Positions 62,152 to 64,000 of a stretch of 64,000 nucleotides of DNA are shown here, in pieces (position 1 is the stretch's first letter; each line of letters begins with the position of its first letter). Under the pieces are notes generated by a model that had not been told where the DNA came from, searched no databases, and was given only the letters and a program-made list of their open reading frames with translations. The DNA is from PALSA-1444 sp964291045 (GTDB lineage Bacteria > Chlamydiota > Chlamydiia > Chlamydiales > Rhabdochlamydiaceae). The position numbers and the translations under genes are program-made. The stretch covers positions 1,178,001 to 1,242,000 of the forward strand of contig NZ_OZ197277.1 of the NCBI RefSeq assembly GCF_964291045.1, given 5' to 3'.

Positions 62152-64000
62152 ATGCGTATTGCAAATCATCATTCTTTGACCTCTCACCTGCCGCATTCCT
62201 CATTAGATGGTAATAAGCAGGAATATCCTTATACTCTTCTAGCAGAAGGGCTCAATCAACTGACAAGCTTAGAGACTTTGCCTAATTGCATCGTCATTAC
62301 AGGTGATATAGAACTAATTTCCTCTAACATCCACGCTTTTGTCCTTTTACAATCTAGAGATGTTACAATAGAAGGCTCTCTTACATGTGACCCCCTCTTT
62401 GTTTCAAAATTCTTAGAAGAAGAGATACATAATGCTTCTCAGCAAGCATCTTACTTTTTACCTCAAAAGCTCTATGTTAAAGGAGATGTTAACCTTTCTA
62501 ACCTCTCTACATCTTTTTCTTTACCTAAGACATTTAAGGTTGAAGGATCTCTTGATCTCTCTGACTGTAGAGCTCTGAAACAGCTCCCTGAAGATTTAGC
62601 CGTAGGAAAAGATCTTAATCTTTTTCGGTGTAACTCTCTTATAGCAATGCCTAAAGGACTTAAAGTCAAAGGATCTGTATATCTTTTTAATTGTAAAAAG
62701 CTCTCTCATCTCCCTCAAGATTTGGAAATAGGAAAAGATCTTATTCTCTCTAACTTAAGCCTAATTACCTCCTTACCCGAGGGCCTTAAAGTCCAAGGAT
62801 CTCTATATCTTTCTGATTGTAGAGCGTTAACTCACCTCCCTCCAGCTTTGGCAATAGGAGAAAATCTTAGTCTTTCTAACTTAGAGTTAATTACTTTCTT
62901 ACCAGAGAGCCTTAAAGTCCAAGGATCTCTATATCTTTCTGATTGTAGAGCGTTAACTCACCTCCCTCCAGCTTTGGAAATAGGAGAAAATCTTAGTCTT
63001 TCTAACCTAGAGTTAATTACTTTCTTACCAGAGAGCCTTAAAGTCAAAAGGTCTCTATATCTTTCTGATTGTAAAGCGTTAACTCGCCTCCCCCCAGCTT
63101 TGGCAATAGGAGAAAATCTTAGTCTTTCTAATTTAAGATTAATTACCTCCTTACCAGAAGGCCTCAAAGTCAAAGGATCTTTACATCTTTCTCATTGTAG
63201 AGCGTTAACTCATCTTCCTCAAGGTTTAGAGGTAGGAAACAATCTTAAACTTTCCAACTTAAAATTGATTACCTCCTTACCAGAAGGCCTCAAAGTCAAA
63301 GGATCTTTACATCTTTCTGATTGTAGAGTGTTAACTCATCTTCCTCAAGGTTTAGAGGTGGGAAACAATCTTAAACTTTCCAACTTAAAATTGATTACCT
63401 CCTTACCAGAAGGCCTCAAAGTCAAAGGATCTTTGCATCTTTCTGATTGTAGAGTGTTAACTCATCTTCCTCAAGGTTTAGAGGTAGGAAACAATCTTAA
63501 GCTTTCTCACTTAGAATTAATTACCTCCTTACCAGAAAGCCTCAAAGTCAAAGGATCTTTGCATCTTTCTGATTGTAGAGCGTTAGCTCATCTTCCTCAA
63601 AATTTGGAAGTAGGAAAAGATCTTAAGCTTTCTCACTTCAAATTAATTACCTCCTTACCAGAGGGTCTTAAAGTCAAAGGGTCTCTAGACATTTGTAATT
63701 GTCAAACACTTACCCACCTTCCTCCAAGTTTGGGAGTAGGAGAGAATCTTGATCTTTCTAACTGTGAGTCTTTGACTACATTACCAGAAGGTTTTAAAGT
63801 CCAAGGATCTTTGAATCTTTCTTTTTGTAGAACATTCTCCCATCTTCCTCAAGATTTAGAAGTAGGGGGGGATATTGATCTTTCTCACTGTGAGTCTTTG
63901 ACCACATTACCAGAAGGTTTTAAAGTCCAAGGATCTTTGAATCTTTCTTATTGTAGAACACTCTCTCATCTTCCTCAAGATTTAGAAATAAGAGGAGATA
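62152..64000 (+). CDS. LRR-like repeat protein, N-terminal part (cut by window edge)
   Basis: An open reading frame of at least 616 codons with no stop before the window end. The ATG at 62152 starts MRIANHHSLTSHLPHSSLDG and lies 18 bases after the IS66 derivative; TAAGGATT is a plausible ribosome-binding site. From about residue 110 it consists of 42-residue repeats made of two 21-residue LRR-like halves: a 'LKVKGSLYLSDCRALTHLPP' half and a 'LEVGENLSLSNLELITFLPE' half. This recalls bacterial effector LRRs (YopM/IpaH style) with the LPxxL core. No signal peptide is evident. The C-terminal end, which could hold an enzymatic domain, is not visible. Confidence 0.82.
   Translation, partial: MRIANHHSLTSHLPHSSLDGNKQEYPYTLLAEGLNQLTSLETLPNCIVITGDIELISSNIHAFVLLQSRDVTIEGSLTCDPLFVSKFLEEEIHNASQQASYFLPQKLYVKGDVNLSNLSTSFSLPKTFKVEGSLDLSDCRALKQLPEDLAVGKDLNLFRCNSLIAMPKGLKVKGSVYLFNCKKLSHLPQDLEIGKDLILSNLSLITSLPEGLKVQGSLYLSDCRALTHLPPALAIGENLSLSNLELITFLPESLKVQGSLYLSDCRALTHLPPALEIGENLSLSNLELITFLPESLKVKRSLYLSDCKALTRLPPALAIGENLSLSNLRLITSLPEGLKVKGSLHLSHCRALTHLPQGLEVGNNLKLSNLKLITSLPEGLKVKGSLHLSDCRVLTHLPQGLEVGNNLKLSNLKLITSLPEGLKVKGSLHLSDCRVLTHLPQGLEVGNNLKLSHLELITSLPESLKVKGSLHLSDCRALAHLPQNLEVGKDLKLSHFKLITSLPEGLKVKGSLDICNCQTLTHLPPSLGVGENLDLSNCESLTTLPEGFKVQGSLNLSFCRTFSHLPQDLEVGGDIDLSHCESLTTLPEGFKVQGSLNLSYCRTLSHLPQDLEIRGD
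62590..64000 (+). repeat. 126-bp tandem LRR repeats
   Basis: Units of 126 bp each encode two 21-residue LRR-like halves; for example, CTTAAAGTC recurs at 62785 and 62911. Units near 63000-63600 are very similar, so recent unit duplication is likely. The array continues past the window. Confidence 0.85.

Overview
The window most probably comes from a member of the Chlamydiae outside the genus Chlamydia, for example a Simkania-, Rhabdochlamydia- or Parachlamydia-like amoeba or arthropod symbiont. Supporting signs are the gatC-gatA-gatB operon, the order rpe...efp-accB-accC, an insulinase/rmuC/pssA/nrdA/nrdB neighbourhood like that remembered from Chlamydia trachomatis, a class Ic NrdB with Phe in place of the radical Tyr, type III secretion (T3SS) translocator-like genes, and many large repeat proteins of eukaryotic style. 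The genus cannot be fixed from the sequence alone. Base composition is AT-rich by eye; it was not computed.

Layout. 1-496: N-terminus of a TPR-CHAT protein that runs off the left edge. 1001-6228: OsmC-like protein, DNA polymerase III delta, a DUF378 membrane protein with a Cys-rich tail, then gatCAB. 6268-10051: two lineage-specific proteins, a short-LID nucleoside monophosphate kinase and one unknown. 10164-20958: three tandem TPR-CHAT genes, which encode caspase-like CHAT peptidase domains behind long 40-residue TPR arrays. 21312-25322: SH3b protein, DUF455 ferritin-like protein, rmuC and pssA. 25480-30950: seven genes in two transcription units, interpreted as a T3SS translocon locus, including a 48-residue ORF. 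31134-35585: NrdR boxes, nrdA, nrdB and a terminator. 35678-39850: M16 protease, tRNA-Val, tRNA-Asp and an Inc-like protein. 40010-46105: a further TPR-CHAT gene between two decayed IS66 copies in the same orientation. 46329-48006: YitT-type and LOG-type genes. 53745-48078 (minus strand): lysC (kinase domain only) and the rpe-yvcK-HAD-efp-accB-accC operon. 53902-58278: a 1458-residue ankyrin / patatin-like / NB-ARC / TPR protein whose patatin nucleophile is replaced. 58721-61609: Inc-like protein and LptD. 61687-62133: an internally deleted IS66 derivative. 62152-64000: an LRR-like gene that runs off the right edge.

How the parts fit. The housekeeping genes supply Gln-tRNA/Asn-tRNA amidation, fatty acid and phospholipid synthesis, deoxynucleotides and outer-membrane LPS assembly. 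Between them lie blocks of probable host-interaction or conflict genes: five TPR-CHAT paralogues, the patatin/NB-ARC protein, an LRR protein and several proteins with paired hydrophobic segments. These could be cargo of a T3SS translocon encoded in the same window. That link is inference from co-location and domain type; no secretion signal was tested.
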